A stretch of 64,000 nucleotides of DNA, taken from the NCBI GenBank assembly GCA_965277855.1, contig OZ255847.1, forward strand, positions 1,736,001-1,800,000, read 5' to 3'. The translations under genes were made by a program, and so were the position numbers. Below, in pieces: positions 31,195-39,829 of the stretch. The notes beneath the pieces are model-generated. The model saw only the letters and a list, made by a program, of their open reading frames with translations, did not search any database and had not been told where the DNA came from. The first letter of the stretch is position 1, and every line of letters begins with the position of its first letter. Origin of the DNA: Bog-105 sp965277855 (GTDB taxonomy: Bacteria > Acidobacteriota > Terriglobia > Bryobacterales > Bryobacteraceae).

Positions 31195-32847
31195 ATGGAT
31201 CAATTCCGCAAAATCTTCAGTTCGTTATCGGTCTCGCAACGGATCGGCATCGCCTTCGCTGTCATTCTTCTGGTGGCCGGCATGGTGAGCTTTGTGCGCT
31301 GGCATCACGAGAGTGACTTCCGGCCGCTGTTCACCGGCATGCCCGCCGAGGATGCGGCCGCTATCGTGCAAAAACTCAAGGAATCCGGTGTCGAGCATCG
31401 CTTGACCGATAACGGCACTTCGGTGCTGGTGCCCACCGACAAGGTAGATGAACTGCGATTGGAAATGGCCGGCGCGGGACTGCCGCGATCGGGCCGGATA
31501 GGTTTTGAACTATTCGATAAGACCAACATCGGCTTAACCGACTTCACCGAACATGTGAACTACCGGCGCGCGCTCGAAGGCGAACTGGAACGATCAATCC
31601 GGTCGCTGAACGAAGTGGAGCAGGCGCGGGTTCACTTGAGCTTCCCCAAAGACTCTGTTTTTCTCGACGCCCGCGAATCGGCTAAAGCCAGCGTGCTGCT
31701 CAGCCTTAAGCCGGGTGCGCGTCTCAGCGAATCGAACGTTCTTGCCATCACGAACCTGGTAGCCAGCGCCGTCGAGGGATTAGGACCGGATTATGTCTCG
31801 GTGGTCGATGCGCGAGGGAATCTATTGAGCCGTCCGAAGAAATCCAATCCCGATCTGGCGGATAGCGCCGATGGAGCGCTCGAATACAAACATCAGATCG
31901 AGCGCGACATGCAGGCCAAGATTCAATCCACGCTGACACCCCTGCTGGGTGAAGACCATTTCCGCGTGGGCGTCTCCGCGGACTGCGATTTCAGTACCAG
32001 CGAACTGACCGACGAGACCTTCGATCCCACTCGTTCCGTCATGACGAACTCTCAGAAATCGGAGGACCAGGCCGGACGGGCGGAATCGGCGGGTGTACCG
32101 GGAACGGCGTCGAACCTTCCCCGCCCGAGCTCAAGGCCGGTCGGCGGCATCGGCGGAAGCGTTTCGCGCAGAACCGAAAACGTCTCTTACGAGACTTCGC
32201 GCACCGTCCGCCAGACCAAAGTGCCACGCGGCATCATCAAGCATCTTTCGGCCTCCATTCTGGTCGACCACGAAGTGAAATGGGAAGGGACTGGAGCAAA
32301 AGCGAAACGAACACTCGTCGCGCCCAGCCCGGAAAAGCTGAAGACGATCCACGATATCGTCGGAGGCATCATTGGACTTTCGGCGGAGCGAGGCGATCAA
32401 CTCATCGTACAGAGTCTGCCCTTTGAAAAAGAGCAGGATGAGCCGCTGTCTCCTGCCGGGACTGCCAAGCCTGAAGCGCCCGGGACCGCACTACAGAAGC
32501 TGTTGAAAGATCCCAAAATGCTGATCGGTGGTGGTGTCGGAGTTCTGGTGCTGGTTGGGCTGCTGCTGTTCCTGTTGAGCCGCCGCAAAAAGACGCCAGC
32601 CAGTGTAGTGCAGACGCGGCCCGCGCTGGCAGCAGCTGAAAACGCAAATAACGCCCTTGAAAAGGAGCTCTCCGCTGCACACCCGGATCGGGCGGAATTG
32701 AGCAGCCATAAGCAAGACGCGCTGCCGGCGCCTGATCCTTCGATACGTGTGGAAACACTGCGGCAGAGTGTTCGTGAAACGGTCGGTCGCGATCCTGCCC
32801 TGGCTGCCGGTGTCATCCGAGGCTGGATGGCGGAAGAGGCGAGTTAA
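31195..32847 (+). CDS. fliF: Flagellar MS-ring protein FliF
   Basis: A 550-residue inner-membrane ring. First helix at about 17-35, second at about 443-460 (GGGVGVLVLVGLLLFLLSRR). Periplasmic ring-building motifs: FRPLFTGMPAEDAAAIVQKL, LPRSGRIGFELFDKTNIGLT with FTEHVNYRRALEGELERSIR, and ARVHLSFPKDSVF. The cytoplasmic end (VETLRQSVRETVGRDPALAA with GVIRGWMAEE) is the FliG-binding tail, so a FliG must exist although fliG is not next to it. Confidence 0.96.
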   Translation: MDQFRKIFSSLSVSQRIGIAFAVILLVAGMVSFVRWHHESDFRPLFTGMPAEDAAAIVQKLKESGVEHRLTDNGTSVLVPTDKVDELRLEMAGAGLPRSGRIGFELFDKTNIGLTDFTEHVNYRRALEGELERSIRSLNEVEQARVHLSFPKDSVFLDARESAKASVLLSLKPGARLSESNVLAITNLVASAVEGLGPDYVSVVDARGNLLSRPKKSNPDLADSADGALEYKHQIERDMQAKIQSTLTPLLGEDHFRVGVSADCDFSTSELTDETFDPTRSVMTNSQKSEDQAGRAESAGVPGTASNLPRPSSRPVGGIGGSVSRRTENVSYETSRTVRQTKVPRGIIKHLSASILVDHEVKWEGTGAKAKRTLVAPSPEKLKTIHDIVGGIIGLSAERGDQLIVQSLPFEKEQDEPLSPAGTAKPEAPGTALQKLLKDPKMLIGGGVGVLVLVGLLLFLLSRRKKTPASVVQTRPALAAAENANNALEKELSAAHPDRAELSSHKQDALPAPDPSIRVETLRQSVRETVGRDPALAAGVIRGWMAEEAS

Positions 32848-32865
32848 ACCGGTTTCGGTCCCGCC

Positions 32866-33528
32866 ATGTCCTGCAAAATCGCTGAACATTCGAGCTCTAT
32901 TCAGGCACTTACCTGGCCTTCCGCTGGTCCGTCTGTAAGTTCTGTAAGCAGACCGCGCCCGTCCGCCGGCACGCAGAACCATCATGACCAATCGGGGGAA
33001 CAACTAGCCGAACTGGAACGCTCCCGACAGGCGGAACTGGCGAAATGTCGTGAAACTGCTTTTGAAGAAGGCTTGCAGAAAGGCCGCGAACAATTAGCGC
33101 TCGAAATGGAGAGCGTCAATGACCGGCTGGGACACACCCTGAAAGACTTGCTGGTCGCCAAGCGGCGCATGCGCAATGAGGCGGAATGCGACGTTGTCAA
33201 GTTATCGCTGGCGGTGGCGCGGCGCATTCTCCACCGTGAATTGCAGACCGATCCCGATTCGATTCAGGGCGTGGTCTATGCCGGCCTGCAGAAGCTACAG
33301 AACCGCGAAATCTCTCAGATCCGCGTTGCTCCGCAGGCGATGCAGTCCGTTCGCACCGCCCTCGATAAGGCTGGCTTACTACCGGCTGTCTCCCTCTCGC
33401 CCGACCCTAGGATGCGAGTCGGCGACGTAATCTTCGAAACCGCTTTTGGCGAGCTGGATGCGTCGATCGAAACACAACTGCACGAAATTGAGCGCGGCTT
33501 TGTGGACCGCCTGGGGATTTCATGTTAG
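32866..33528 (+). CDS. fliH: Flagellar export ATPase regulator FliH
   Basis: A 220-residue protein. Pro/Ser-rich N-terminus, a central charged coiled coil (LAELERSRQAELAKCRETAF with EEGLQKGREQLALEME), and a C-terminal FliH/V-ATPase E-like domain (KLSLAVARRILHRELQTDPD and the ending DRMRVGDVIFE-like RMRVGDVIFETAFGELDASI). It binds FliI and holds it near the export gate. It directly follows fliF because fliG is missing; overlaps fliI by 7 bp. Confidence 0.88.
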   Translation: MSCKIAEHSSSIQALTWPSAGPSVSSVSRPRPSAGTQNHHDQSGEQLAELERSRQAELAKCRETAFEEGLQKGREQLALEMESVNDRLGHTLKDLLVAKRRMRNEAECDVVKLSLAVARRILHRELQTDPDSIQGVVYAGLQKLQNREISQIRVAPQAMQSVRTALDKAGLLPAVSLSPDPRMRVGDVIFETAFGELDASIETQLHEIERGFVDRLGISC

Positions 33529-34862
33529 CCCATTCTGAATCAGTCGAAGAGCGGCTGGACCTATCCCGTTTCGCCGACCTATTAAAGACCTGCGATCCGC
33601 TTCGCTCCCGAGGTGTGGTGAAGCAAATCACCGGATTGGTGATCGAGTCGCAAGGACCGGCCTCGGCAGTTGGCAGCTTTTGCGAGATCCAAACCAGCCG
33701 CGGCAAAGCGATCCGCACGCAGGTTGCCGGTTTTCGTAACGGGCGAATCCTTTCCATCCCGTTAGAAGAGATCGACGGGCTCGAACCGGGCGATCCAATC
33801 TATGCACGCGCCGGCGAGTCGCAGGTACGTGTTGGACCCGATCTCTTAGGCAGAGTGCTCGACGGTTTCGGACGCCCCATGGATGGCGGCCCGCCCATTC
33901 ACGGCAGCGAGAGCTACGGCCTCTTCGCCGAACCTCCCGGCCCCATGCAGCGCAGTCACATCGATCAGCCACTCGCCACCGGCATCCGGGCCATCGACAG
34001 CATGCTGCCCTGCGGATTAGGTCAGCGCATCGGAATTTTCGGCGGCAGCGGCGTTGGCAAAAGCACTCTGCTTGGGTGTATGTCGCGCCAGAACTCAGCC
34101 GACGTGACGGTAATTGCCCTGATTGGCGAACGGAATCGCGAAGTTCGGCATTTTCTCGAAAACGAACTTGGACCCGAAGGCATGGCCCGTTCCGTGACGG
34201 TAGTGGCCACGTCCGACCGGCCCGCCCCGCTGCGCATTCGCGCGTGTTTCGTAGCGCTCGCCATCGCTGAATATTTTCGCGATCAGGGGAAGAACGTTCT
34301 TCTCGTCATGGACTCAGTCACCCGGCTTGCCATGGCGCAGCGCGAGATCGGTCTCGCCGCCGGCGAACCACCAAGCCAGAAAGGCTACACACCTTCCGTG
34401 TTCGCCATCATGCCGAAGATTTTCGAGCGGGCCGGCGCTTTTCGCACCGGCAGCATTACTGGCTTCTTCACAGTCCTGGTCGAGGGCGATGACCAAAACG
34501 AACCCATCGCCGATGCCGTCCGCGGAATTCTGGACGGGCACATCGTTTTGTCTCGCGACCTCGGCGCAGCCGGCCACTATCCGGCCATCGACATTCTGAG
34601 CTCCGTTTCACGCGTCGCCTCCCACGTGGCGACCAAAGCTCAATTGCAAGCCGCCCAGAAATTGCGGGAAGCGCTGGCCTGTTATCGCAGTTCGGAAGAT
34701 CTGATCCAACTCGGCGCATACGTCTCCGGTTCCAATACCAGGCTCGATTCCAGTATCCGGTCACGGGAACAGATCTTGAGCTTTCTCCGGCAGGATTCAC
34801 AAGAGAAAAGCAGCCTTCCGGCAACGCTCAGCTCTCTGGACAAGTTGGCAGCAGCTCTCTAA
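33522..34862 (+). CDS. fliI: Flagellar export ATPase FliI
   Basis: A 446-residue F1-beta-like hexameric ATPase. Walker A GIFGGSGVGKSTLLGCMSR (about 168-186), Walker B VLLVMDSVTRLAMAQREIGL, and PPSQKGYTPSVFAIMPKIFE are all present. It delivers substrates to the gate with FliH and FliJ. Translationally coupled with fliH. Length is standard. Confidence 0.97.
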   Translation: MLAHSESVEERLDLSRFADLLKTCDPLRSRGVVKQITGLVIESQGPASAVGSFCEIQTSRGKAIRTQVAGFRNGRILSIPLEEIDGLEPGDPIYARAGESQVRVGPDLLGRVLDGFGRPMDGGPPIHGSESYGLFAEPPGPMQRSHIDQPLATGIRAIDSMLPCGLGQRIGIFGGSGVGKSTLLGCMSRQNSADVTVIALIGERNREVRHFLENELGPEGMARSVTVVATSDRPAPLRIRACFVALAIAEYFRDQGKNVLLVMDSVTRLAMAQREIGLAAGEPPSQKGYTPSVFAIMPKIFERAGAFRTGSITGFFTVLVEGDDQNEPIADAVRGILDGHIVLSRDLGAAGHYPAIDILSSVSRVASHVATKAQLQAAQKLREALACYRSSEDLIQLGAYVSGSNTRLDSSIRSREQILSFLRQDSQEKSSLPATLSSLDKLAAAL

Positions 34863-34958
34863 CCCGATGTCACGTAATTTTTCGGAAATCGTGTTGCTCT
34901 CAAGCGGGGTAAAAAGCAGAGAAGATCGCAGGTTAAAGAGACCGCTAAAGAATTATAG

Positions 34959-35032
34959 GCCGCAGATAAACGCGGATAAACGCTGATTGAAAATGAGGGC
35001 CTTATCTGCGTTGATCCGTGTTTATCTGCGGC
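34959..35032 (+). repeat. Long inverted repeat between fliI and fliJ
   Basis: Arms of 29 bp (34959-34987 and 35004-35032) match at 26 positions around a 16-base spacer. Each arm contains two or three tandem units like AAACGCGGAT / GCAGATAAAC. Such GCCGCAGATAAACGC-type units are widely dispersed intergenic repeats in several soil phyla, as I recall. It sits inside a flagellar operon, where its transcript would form a long stem. Confidence 0.8.
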
Positions 35033-35078
35033 TAAACTTCGTCTTTCAACAATCTAAAGCCTGTCCCAGGCATCGCAC

Positions 35079-35534
35079 ATGACCAAATTCAAATTCCGGC
35101 TGGAATCTGCTCTGCGCCTGAGACAATTGCGGGTCGAAGCCGAAAGAGCGAAGCTACAGGAATTGATCGCGCAACGCGACCGGCTGGAGAAGTCGCGCGT
35201 CGCCTTGCTTGCACAGCGCGCCGACGCTTCCACGTTCGTACAGGATGCCCAAGGGTCCGGTTGGGGCGATCTGCGGACCCTTTCTTCCTTCACCATCGGC
35301 CTCGAAATGCACGCCAAAACCATTCGCGAAGCCGTCGCTCGCGCCGAATCGCAAATCGCCTTGCAGCGGAGCCGGCTATGCCAGGCGGAACAGGACGAGC
35401 TATGCCTGTCGAAGCTGCGGGCTAAGAGATATACCGAGTGGAATCTGCAATTTGAACGCGAAATCGAAGCCACTGCTCAAGAACTTTGGCTGTGCGCGCA
35501 CACTACGAAAGTAGAAGATTCGGAGCCAGGCTAG
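35079..35534 (+). CDS. fliJ: Flagellar export protein FliJ
   Basis: A 151-residue antiparallel coiled-coil protein: FKFRLESALRLRQLRVEAER with AKLQELIAQRDRLEKSRVAL, and at the end the AEQDELCLSKLRAKRYTEWN helix. This is the FliJ (gamma-subunit-like) pattern that couples FliI to FlhA. It follows fliI at 216 bp, a gap filled by a long inverted repeat; normally the two genes abut. Confidence 0.85.
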   Translation: MTKFKFRLESALRLRQLRVEAERAKLQELIAQRDRLEKSRVALLAQRADASTFVQDAQGSGWGDLRTLSSFTIGLEMHAKTIREAVARAESQIALQRSRLCQAEQDELCLSKLRAKRYTEWNLQFEREIEATAQELWLCAHTTKVEDSEPG

Positions 35535-35583
35535 CGAGTAGTGTGCGGTTTTGCCAGTCTGCTGCATTCCGGGTCGTTCCTGA

Positions 35584-36612
35584 ATGTTAAATCGACACGA
35601 TCTACCGAACTGGCGTCGCTTCCTGATTGGTCAGAGCAGCCCCATGCTCGAGATCTGCGACATTATTCAGCTGGTGGCAGCTAAGCGCTGCACTGTCCTG
35701 ATCAGCGGCGAAACGGGCACCGGCAAAGAAGTAATCGCCAAAGCGATTCACTCCGCCAGCGACCGGGCCGAACACCCGTTAGTTTGTGTCAACTGTACTA
35801 CCCTGCCTTCTAATCTGATCGAAGCAGAGCTATTCGGTCACGCCAAAGGCGCCTTCACTGGTGCGCATGCCAGCCGGATGGGCCGTTTTGAACAAGCGCA
35901 TCGCGGCACGATTTTTCTCGATGAAATCGGTGATCTGCCGATGGACTCGCAATCGAAGCTGCTGCGCATTCTCCAGGAGCGCGCCTTCGAGCGCGTGGGA
36001 AGTTCGGAAACGGTGCGGGTGGATGTGCGAGTGATTGCCGCCTCGAACGTAAATCTGGAGGCTGCAGCGCGTGAACGCAAGTTCCGCGAGGATCTCTACT
36101 ACCGGCTCAATGTCGTGCCGATCCACATGCCGCCCTTACGCGAGCGCCGCGAAGACATTCCGCTGCTGCTCGAGCACTTTCTGCGGAAGATCAGCCACGA
36201 AGAAAATACGCCGCTAAAGTCTATCAGCCACGACGCGGTTAGCTATTTGCAATCGCTCGAATGGCCCGGCAATGTGCGGCAGCTCGAACACGCCGTCCAG
36301 ATGGCGAATGCCCTGAGCGGCGATCGCCTGTTGCTCCACGCGGAAGACTTCCAGGTGCGACGCCGCATGAATGCTCAGGCCGCTGAATTGCCGCCCGTCG
36401 CGCCGCTAGTGACCGTGACACAAAGCGGTTTGGACTACGACAAAGAAGTCGCTCGTTTTGAGAGCTCTCTGCTCAACCAGGCGCTGGCGCTTTCGAACGG
36501 CAATAAGGCGCGGGCGGCCGATCTGCTTGGCATCAAACGGACTACATTACTTGCCAAAATGAAGGTTCTCGAAGAACAATTCGCCAAGAACCTCTTGCAG
36601 ATCGTGGCTTAA
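35584..36612 (+). CDS. Sigma-54 activator without sensory domain (FlrC/FleQ-like)
   Basis: A 342-residue enhancer-binding protein. Only about 13 residues precede the AAA+ domain (GQSSPMLEICDIIQLVAAKR), so no receiver, GAF or PAS domain exists. Walker A GETGTGKE, sigma-54-contacting GAFTGA and Walker B GTIFLDEIGDLP are intact. The C-terminal Fis-type helix-turn-helix is at about 288-335 (LALSNGNKARAADLLGIKRT). Position at the end of the flagellar locus and sigma-54 sites before flgF, fliK and flgB suggest it is the flagellar class II activator. PspF-like control by a partner protein is an option. Confidence 0.88.
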   Translation: MLNRHDLPNWRRFLIGQSSPMLEICDIIQLVAAKRCTVLISGETGTGKEVIAKAIHSASDRAEHPLVCVNCTTLPSNLIEAELFGHAKGAFTGAHASRMGRFEQAHRGTIFLDEIGDLPMDSQSKLLRILQERAFERVGSSETVRVDVRVIAASNVNLEAAARERKFREDLYYRLNVVPIHMPPLRERREDIPLLLEHFLRKISHEENTPLKSISHDAVSYLQSLEWPGNVRQLEHAVQMANALSGDRLLLHAEDFQVRRRMNAQAAELPPVAPLVTVTQSGLDYDKEVARFESSLLNQALALSNGNKARAADLLGIKRTTLLAKMKVLEEQFAKNLLQIVA

Positions 36613-36649
36613 CGCCTTCGCGATTTTGGCCGAGTGCCAAGATGTTCAG

Positions 36650-37996
36650 ATGTCTCCGCTCTGGCCCGATGTACGGCAGGTTCTAAAACTGGCTGTTCCC
36701 GTGGCGCTGGCCGAGCTGGGCTGGATGGCGATGACGACTGTCGATACCATCATGATCGGCAATCTCGGGCCGGCCGCCATCGGCGCAATCGGGGTGGGCA
36801 GCAGCGCTTTTTATTCGTTCGCCATATTCGGCATGGGGCTGCTGCTGGGTCTCGACACGCTGGTCTCGCAAGCGTATGGAGCGGGCAACCGGGACGACTG
36901 TCACCGTTCGTTAACGCAGGGCTTTTATCTCGCCGTGGCACTCACCGTGCCGCTGACCATCCTCTTCAGCCTGATGCCGCCGATTTTCCGCTGGCTCAAG
37001 ATTGTCGAACCGGTGGCTTCGCTGGCGGGATTATTCATTCGCACACTGGGCTTGAGCACCCTTCCTTTGTTACTGTATGCGGCGTTCCGCCGGTATCTGC
37101 AAGCCATGGGACACGTCCGGCCCGTCATGTTCGTTTTGATCAGCGCCAATCTGATCAACTGGTTCGCGAACTGGCTGCTGATTGAGGGCCACTGGGGCTT
37201 TCCGGCCCTCGGCGTGGCGGGTTCGGCGCTCTCCACCTGTTTGGCCAGGATCTACATGGCCGCCATGCTGGCATTTTTTATCTGGTGGTTCGAGCGCAAT
37301 CTCACTCCGGGCTTTCGAAATCTGCTTCAGCCCGTCGATTGGCGGAGACTCGGCATCTTGCTGCGGCTCGGCTTTCCGGCGGCTACGCAGATTCTGCTCG
37401 AAGTGGGTGCCTTCGGTGCAGCGGCGATACTCGCGGGACGTTTAGCGCCGGTTGCCCTGGCCGCTCATCAGATTGCCATCAACTGCGCATCGTTGACGTT
37501 CATGGTGCCGCTCGGGATCTCGTCCGCCGCGGCCGTCGCCGTGGGGCAAGCCATCGGCAGGCGCGACAGGAAAATGGCCCGCCGCAATGGCATGATCTCG
37601 ATCGGGCTGGCCTGCGCCTTTATGCTTTGCGCGGCAGCAGCTTTTCTTCTTTTACCCAGACCGATCCTGCGAATTTATACCCACGATTCGGCGCTGCTCG
37701 CAACCGGCGCGGGCCTGTTAGCCATTGCCGCTCTTTTTCAGCTTTTCGACGGCATTCAGACCGTCGCCACCGGAGCCTTGCGCGGATTTGGAAATACCAG
37801 GAGCGCCATGCTGATCAATCTGGCAGGCTACTGGCTCCTCGGATTGCCTGCCGGGTACGCCCTCTGCTTCCACTATGGCCTGGGAATTTACGGGCTCTGG
37901 TGGGGCTTGACCATCGCCTTGATTGTCATTTCGCTGGCTTTGATCTGGGTGTGGCAGCGCGAGTCACTCAAAGCTGACACACTCCTGACACCCTAA
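36650..37996 (+). CDS. MATE-family multidrug/Na+ exporter
   Basis: A 448-residue membrane protein with 12 predicted helices in two matching halves, as in NorM-type MATE exporters. AELGWMAMTTVDTIMIGNLG and AIGAIGVGSSAFYSFAIFGM in the first half correspond to LEVGAFGAAAILAGRLAPVA with LAAHQIAIN in the second. These exporters swap H+ or Na+ for cationic drugs or metabolites. ATG 36650 is preferred to TTG 36626. It stands just after the flagellar regulator without a clear tie to it. Confidence 0.9.
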   Translation: MSPLWPDVRQVLKLAVPVALAELGWMAMTTVDTIMIGNLGPAAIGAIGVGSSAFYSFAIFGMGLLLGLDTLVSQAYGAGNRDDCHRSLTQGFYLAVALTVPLTILFSLMPPIFRWLKIVEPVASLAGLFIRTLGLSTLPLLLYAAFRRYLQAMGHVRPVMFVLISANLINWFANWLLIEGHWGFPALGVAGSALSTCLARIYMAAMLAFFIWWFERNLTPGFRNLLQPVDWRRLGILLRLGFPAATQILLEVGAFGAAAILAGRLAPVALAAHQIAINCASLTFMVPLGISSAAAVAVGQAIGRRDRKMARRNGMISIGLACAFMLCAAAAFLLLPRPILRIYTHDSALLATGAGLLAIAALFQLFDGIQTVATGALRGFGNTRSAMLINLAGYWLLGLPAGYALCFHYGLGIYGLWWGLTIALIVISLALIWVWQRESLKADTLLTP

Positions 37997-38064
37997 TTGG
38001 TGTATAAAACTAAAAAGTTCGAGAGTCAGTTTAAGGACAACAAACTACCATCCTGTGAGACCGA

Positions 38065-39789
38065 ATGAAAAATAGAGTACTGTTTGCTTTGCTGCTGCTC
38101 GGCGCTTTGAAGAGCAACGCCGCCACAGGCCTTGCTGTAACTTATAACGGCCAGGGTGTTCAATCCCTCGCTTATAACGGGGTCGTGCTGGAAGATTTGG
38201 GACGTTATCCGGCAGACACCTTCCACATCGGCCATATGAAAGCGACTGATCTGCAAGGCAACCTCCTGTCCGGCAGTCAGTACAACTGGGGCGAATCGAC
38301 CTCCAGCAAGAGTTGGAACCCGATCACCCATGTCTGGACCTACAACTTTCCGTGGGGCAGCATCACGGTGAGCTTTTCGCAAAGCGGCAATAACCTTAAC
38401 CTCAACACCACCGCCGTCAACAAGCCGGGCTCCGGCATTATTTTCGACGGCGCTACGGTTTATCCGTTTACCCTGCACTTTCCCCAGTTACCCGCCGGCT
38501 TCACAAACTCTTCGTATCAGCAACTGGCCTTCAATACGACCGCGCCCAGCGTGACGCTGGCAGACTATGGCTCCGGCGAAGTGGCGGCAGTGGATCCCAA
38601 AGCGGCCAAGCCTCTATACAGCGGGTTTCAGCCCGCGGGCAGCCCCAATACCTACTTCCCCATCATCAGCAGCACGCCGATCGACGGCATGGCGACCTTC
38701 TTTCCACGCAACGATAGGCCGATTTCGCCGGGGCAGACGGATTCTTATACCGTCTCCCTCCGATTTGCGCCCTCCGGCACGCCGGCCGCTTCCCTCGCGC
38801 AGGATGCCTTTCAATACTGGGCGCAGACCTGGCCGAGCAAGTTGCAATGGAACGACCGCCGCATCATCGGCACCGTCTATCTGGCAACCTCCCCGGCCGG
38901 CAATCCCACCGTTTCGGGAGGCTATCCGAACAACCCCCGTCGCTATTTCAACGACAACAACGCGAGCCATTTCGACGTGCGGAATCCGGCTGGTTTGAGC
39001 CAGTTCCAGTCACGCATTCTGCAGCAGGCGGAGAACAACGTACAAAATTTGCAGAAGCTCGCGGCGCAAGGCGCCATCACCTGGGACATTGAAGGCGAAC
39101 AGTTTCCGCAGCCGACCAGCTATGCCTGCGCCCCCGACCAGATCGCACAACTTGCGCCGGAAATGGAATCAGTCGTAGCGGTGAGCGGCTCGCCTTACGC
39201 GGGGATGAAGCTCGACGATGCCTACTTTAAGATCATGCGCGATGCCGGTTTCAAAGTGGGAGTCTGCGTACGGCCACAGCACTACATCTTGAATGCGAAT
39301 GGCACGGCCAGCCAGCAGTATCTGCCGGATTCGCAGATTGCCGGCGAGCTCATCCGCAAGATGCAATACGCGCACAATCGCTGGGGCGCGACCTTGTTCT
39401 ACGTCGATTCCGACGTCGAGCAGAATGGCGCGAATTTTGCTGCCGGCATATTTGCGCAAGCGGCTGCCCAGTTGCCCGATTCGTTGATTATTCCCGAAGA
39501 ATCAACGCCCAACTACTACGCCTACGTGGCGGCTTTCCAGACCTTTGTCTTCCACGGAGATTTGGGGACGCCCGCCCTGGTGTACGACATCTATCCGAAA
39601 GCGTTCAGCGCCAATTTGATTAACGATGTCGATCCGACTAAGCTGGCAGAAAATCGCGTCGCTCTCACTGAGTCGGTCAAGCGGGGCGACATCCTGATGG
39701 TGCACGCCGATTACTGGCAGGCGAATAATCCGACTGTTGTGCAAATATATCTCGACGCGGGGCGCACGTCGACAGGGTTGGTTCCGTAA
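38065..39789 (+). CDS. Secreted protein, possible glycosidase-like TIM barrel
   Basis: A 574-residue protein with a signal peptide (about 1-19, cut near SNAA). The first 250 residues look like beta sandwiches (VTYNGQGVQSLAYNGVVLED). The second half has alternating strands and helices with acidic residues at strand ends: AITWDIEGEQFP, GMKLDDAYFKIMRDAGFKVG with VCVRPQHYI, ATLFYVDSDVEQNG and LIIPEES. This resembles a glycoside hydrolase or glycosidase-like barrel, but I recognise no family. Stands alone; the downstream genes converge on it. Confidence 0.55.
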   Translation: MKNRVLFALLLLGALKSNAATGLAVTYNGQGVQSLAYNGVVLEDLGRYPADTFHIGHMKATDLQGNLLSGSQYNWGESTSSKSWNPITHVWTYNFPWGSITVSFSQSGNNLNLNTTAVNKPGSGIIFDGATVYPFTLHFPQLPAGFTNSSYQQLAFNTTAPSVTLADYGSGEVAAVDPKAAKPLYSGFQPAGSPNTYFPIISSTPIDGMATFFPRNDRPISPGQTDSYTVSLRFAPSGTPAASLAQDAFQYWAQTWPSKLQWNDRRIIGTVYLATSPAGNPTVSGGYPNNPRRYFNDNNASHFDVRNPAGLSQFQSRILQQAENNVQNLQKLAAQGAITWDIEGEQFPQPTSYACAPDQIAQLAPEMESVVAVSGSPYAGMKLDDAYFKIMRDAGFKVGVCVRPQHYILNANGTASQQYLPDSQIAGELIRKMQYAHNRWGATLFYVDSDVEQNGANFAAGIFAQAAAQLPDSLIIPEESTPNYYAYVAAFQTFVFHGDLGTPALVYDIYPKAFSANLINDVDPTKLAENRVALTESVKRGDILMVHADYWQANNPTVVQIYLDAGRTSTGLVP

Positions 39790-39829
39790 CCCGGTAAGGG
39801 TGGTTGCGCACAACGCACCACCCACCCCG

